A stretch of 64,000 nt of DNA, from assembly GCA_900112325.1 (NCBI GenBank), contig FOLJ01000006.1, positions 248,001 through 312,000 on the forward strand, in the 5' to 3' direction. The notes under the pieces are model-generated. The model did not search any database. It saw only the letters and a list, made by a program, of their open reading frames with translations, and was not told where the DNA came from. Of the stretch, positions 61,760 to 64,000 are shown in pieces; position 1 is the first letter of the stretch, and each line of letters starts with the position of its first letter. This stretch comes from Micromonospora sediminimaris (GTDB lineage: Bacteria > Actinomycetota > Actinomycetes > Mycobacteriales > Micromonosporaceae). The translations under genes were made by a program, and so were the position numbers.

Positions 61760-63082
61760 TTGCTGTCCGCCTTTCTCAGTGCGTTCCGTACGCCTGACCT
61801 GCGCAAGAAGCTGCTGTTCACAGTCGGCATCATCGCGATCTACCGGCTCGGCGCCACGGTGCCCAGCCCGGGCGTCTCGTACGGCAACGTGCAGAAGTGC
61901 CTGGAGACCCTTGAAGGCTCCACAGGCGTACTGAACCTGCTCGATCTCTTCTCCGGCGGCGCGCTGCTGCAGCTGTCGATCTTTGCGCTGGGCATCATGC
62001 CCTACATCACCGCGTCGATCATCCTGCAGCTGCTGACGGTGGTCATTCCCCGGCTCGAGCAGCTCCGCAAGGAGGGCCAGGCCGGCCAGGCGAAGATCAC
62101 CCAGTACACCCGCTATCTGACGCTGGGGCTGGGTGTCCTGCAGGCCTCGGCGTTCGTGGCGCTGGCCCGCTCCGGGCAGCTGTTCAACAACCAGTGCAAC
62201 GAGGAGATCATCCCGACCGGCACCGGCATTCCGGACTGGCTGACCCTGTCCATCCTGGTGATGACGATGACCGCCGGCACCGGCATGGTCATGTGGCTCG
62301 GTGAGCTGATCACCGACCGCGGCGTCGGCAACGGCATGTCCGTCCTGATCTTCACCTCGATCGCGGCCCGGCTCCCCAGCGAGGGCTGGCGGATCAAGGA
62401 GAGCCAGGGCTGGTGGAAGTTCATGCTCGTCATCGCCCTGGTGCTGGTGGTCATCACCGCGGTGACCTTCATCGAGCAGGCGCAGCGCCGCATCCCGGTG
62501 CAGTACGCCAAGCGCATGATCGGCCGGCGGATGTACGGCGGCACCTCGACCTACATCCCGCTCAAGGTCAACCAGGCGGGTGTGATCCCGGTCATCTTCG
62601 GCTCGTCGCTGCTCTACCTGCCGCAGCTGGCCTTGCAGTTCTTCGACCAGAACGACCCGGGCAAGACCCAGGCGTGGATCCAGAACAACCTGGTCGACCC
62701 GACCAGCCCGATCTACATCGCGGTCTACTTCCTGCTGATCATCTTCTTCACGTACTTCTACGTCTCGATCACGTTCAACCCGACCGAGGTCGCGGACAAC
62801 ATGAAGAAGTACGGCGGCTTCGTGCCGGGCATCCGCCCCGGTAAGCCGACCGCCGACTACCTGGACTTCATCCTCAGTCGCATCACCCTGCCGGGTGCGC
62901 TGTACCTCGCGATCATCTCGATCCTGCCGAACTTCTTCTTCATCTGGCTGGACCGGCAGCAGTACCTCAACTTCCCGTTCGGTGGTACCGCAGTGCTGAT
63001 CATGGTCGGCGTGGCTCTGGAGACGAGCAAGCAGATCGAGAGCCAACTGATGCAGCGGAACTACGAAGGGTTCCTGCGGTAG
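61760..63082 (+). CDS. secY: Preprotein translocase subunit SecY
   Basis: SecY is the protein-conducting channel of the general secretion pathway. The 440-residue product has ten membrane helices and the conserved segments YRLGATVPSPGVSYG, FALGIMPYITASIILQLLTV and YAKRMIGRRMYGG, the cytosolic loop for SecA and the ribosome. The start is a TTG at 61760 with AGGAGGAAG just before it; no in-frame ATG or GTG fits. adk begins right after the stop. Confidence 0.97.
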   Translation: MLSAFLSAFRTPDLRKKLLFTVGIIAIYRLGATVPSPGVSYGNVQKCLETLEGSTGVLNLLDLFSGGALLQLSIFALGIMPYITASIILQLLTVVIPRLEQLRKEGQAGQAKITQYTRYLTLGLGVLQASAFVALARSGQLFNNQCNEEIIPTGTGIPDWLTLSILVMTMTAGTGMVMWLGELITDRGVGNGMSVLIFTSIAARLPSEGWRIKESQGWWKFMLVIALVLVVITAVTFIEQAQRRIPVQYAKRMIGRRMYGGTSTYIPLKVNQAGVIPVIFGSSLLYLPQLALQFFDQNDPGKTQAWIQNNLVDPTSPIYIAVYFLLIIFFTYFYVSITFNPTEVADNMKKYGGFVPGIRPGKPTADYLDFILSRITLPGALYLAIISILPNFFFIWLDRQQYLNFPFGGTAVLIMVGVALETSKQIESQLMQRNYEGFLR

Positions 63083-63736
63083 ATGAGACTGGTTCTGGTT
63101 GGCCCGCCGGGTGCGGGCAAGGGCACACAGGCGGAGTTCATCGCCGCGCACCTGTCCGTGCCGAAGATCTCGACCGGCGACATCTTCCGGGCCAACGTGT
63201 CCCAGGGCACCCCGCTCGGCGTCGAGGCCAAGCGATACATGGACGCCGGCAAGCTGGTCCCGGACGAGGTCACCATCAACATGGTGCGGGACCGGCTCGC
63301 TGAGCCGGACGCCGCCGAGGGCTTCCTGCTCGACGGTTTCCCGCGTACCACCCCGCAGGCCGCCGCGCTGGACAAGCTCCTCGCCGATCTCGGAACCGCG
63401 CTGGACATCGTGCTCGAACTGGTCGTCGACGACGACGAGGTGATCCGCCGGCTCTCCGGCCGGCGTACCTGCCGGGGCTGCGGCAAGATCTGGCATGTCG
63501 AGTTCGATCCGACCAGCCGGGAAAGCATCTGCGACCGGTGCGGCGCGGAGCTGTTCCAGCGGGACGACGACAAGCCGGAGACGATCGCCGCCCGACTGCG
63601 GGAGTACGCCGAGAAGACCGCGCCGCTGGTGGACTACTACGGCGCGCAGGGCAAGCTGGTCGGCATCGACGCCACCGGCCCGGTGGAGGACGTCACGGTC
63701 CGCGCCATCGACGCCCTTCGCTCGTACGGGGGCTGA
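63083..63736 (+). CDS. adk: Adenylate kinase, zinc-lid type
   Basis: Adenylate kinase interconverts ATP, AMP and ADP. The 217-residue product has the P-loop [10 protein letters not shown] (about 7-16), the AMP-binding [10 protein letters not shown] and DGFPRT. The lid holds four cysteines (CRGCGK and CDRCG), the zinc-binding long form common in Gram-positives. It starts directly at the secY stop, so the two are coupled. Confidence 0.97.
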   Translation: MRLVLVGPPGAGKGTQAEFIAAHLSVPKISTGDIFRANVSQGTPLGVEAKRYMDAGKLVPDEVTINMVRDRLAEPDAAEGFLLDGFPRTTPQAAALDKLLADLGTALDIVLELVVDDDEVIRRLSGRRTCRGCGKIWHVEFDPTSRESICDRCGAELFQRDDDKPETIAARLREYAEKTAPLVDYYGAQGKLVGIDATGPVEDVTVRAIDALRSYGG

Positions 63737-63767
63737 GGTCGCCCGGCTGCCAGCCGGATAGAGTGCT

Positions 63768-63800
63768 AACAGCGGGGTACGCCGGTCGTACCTCGCTGTT
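63768..63800 (+). terminator. Hairpin after adk
   Basis: AACAGCGGGGTACG (63768-63781) pairs with CGTACCTCGCTGTT (63787-63800) with one mismatch and a 5-nt loop; TCGG follows. It lies 31 nt after the adk stop and 24 nt before map. Confidence 0.65.
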
Positions 63801-63824
63801 TCGGCAACGAAAGGTAGCGCCTCC

Positions 63825-64000
63825 ATGCGTCGTCCCCAGCTGGACATCCAGCTGAAGACTCCTGAGCAGATCGAGAAGATGCGGGCCGCCGGCCTCGTGG
63901 TCGCGGAGGCGCTTCGCCGGATGCGGGAGGCGGTGGCCCCGGGCGTGAGCACCGCCGACCTGGATGCGATCGCCGAGACGACGATTCGTGCCGCGGGCGC
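63825..64000 (+). CDS. map: Methionine aminopeptidase type I, N-terminal part (3' partial)
   Basis: Runs off the right edge after about 58 codons. The visible part MRRPQLDIQLKTPEQIEKMR and AGLVVAEALRRMREAVAPGV, then STADLD, is the conserved N-terminal region of Map, which removes the initiator methionine from new proteins. The adk-map order is standard. The metal ligands lie beyond the window. ATG at 63825 with AAGGTAG upstream. Confidence 0.9.
   Translation, partial: MRRPQLDIQLKTPEQIEKMRAAGLVVAEALRRMREAVAPGVSTADLDAIAETTIRAAG

Overview
The window is high-GC DNA with heavy use of GTG and TTG starts, close-packed genes and strongly G/C-biased third codon positions. Gene order, protein sequences and the fork from complex I genes into the ribosomal and RNA polymerase clusters point to an actinomycete of the family Micromonosporaceae (Micromonospora or Salinispora type). 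This placement is inferred from the sequence only; no database search was run.

Layout. 1-7.2 kb: the tail of a prenyltransferase/squalene-oxidase-repeat protein; proBA (proline synthesis) on the minus strand; a divergent alkyltransferase-like DNA repair gene; a coupled MFS symporter and PLP decarboxylase/lyase pair; a secreted protein on the minus strand. 7.6-21.9 kb: a second, partial complex I cluster (nuoB, C, H, I, J, K, L, M, N) with no nuoA, D, E, F or G. It is broken twice by unrelated genes: a DUF2252 kinase-like gene, an unknown membrane gene and a glucose-dehydrogenase-like gene after nuoB, then a glutathionyl-hydroquinone-reductase-like gene and a Uma2 gene after nuoH. 21.9-29.2 kb: htpX, an MFS transporter, a 31-residue membrane protein, a GNAT acetyltransferase, yajQ, tRNA-Tyr, a roughly 500 bp structured non-coding stretch leading to a 65-residue exported peptide, and a membrane GAF-GGDEF-EAL protein.

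29.2-64 kb is the core information-processing region: tRNA-Thr, tRNA-Met, rpmG, hadA/hadB-like dehydratases, tRNA-Trp, secE, nusG, rplK, rplA, an ABC transporter pair, rplJ, rplL, rpoB, rpoC; then a VOC protein and two small membrane proteins; then the str operon (rpsL, rpsG, fusA, tuf), the S10 operon (rpsJ, rplC, D, W, B, rpsS, rplV, rpsC, rplP, rpmC, rpsQ) and the spc operon (rplN, X, E, rpsN, H, rplF, R, rpsE, rpmD, rplO, secY, adk, and the start of map). Good sigma-70-like promoters can be read for the tRNA pair, rpmG, tRNA-Trp, rplJ, rpoB, rpsL and rpsJ. Hairpins lie at most transcription-unit boundaries.

No CRISPR array, insertion sequence, prophage or rRNA gene was seen. The least ordinary signals are: a 60-bp perfect palindrome and related palindromic repeats; small MSER-type coupling ORFs inserted at nuo gene junctions; an 18-nt motif shared exactly by the rpsL and rpsJ leaders; a large hairpin between rpoB and rpoC; an L33 protein with only three of four zinc cysteines; and the structured region before the small exported peptide and the c-di-GMP protein. 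None of these amounts to a clearly new system.
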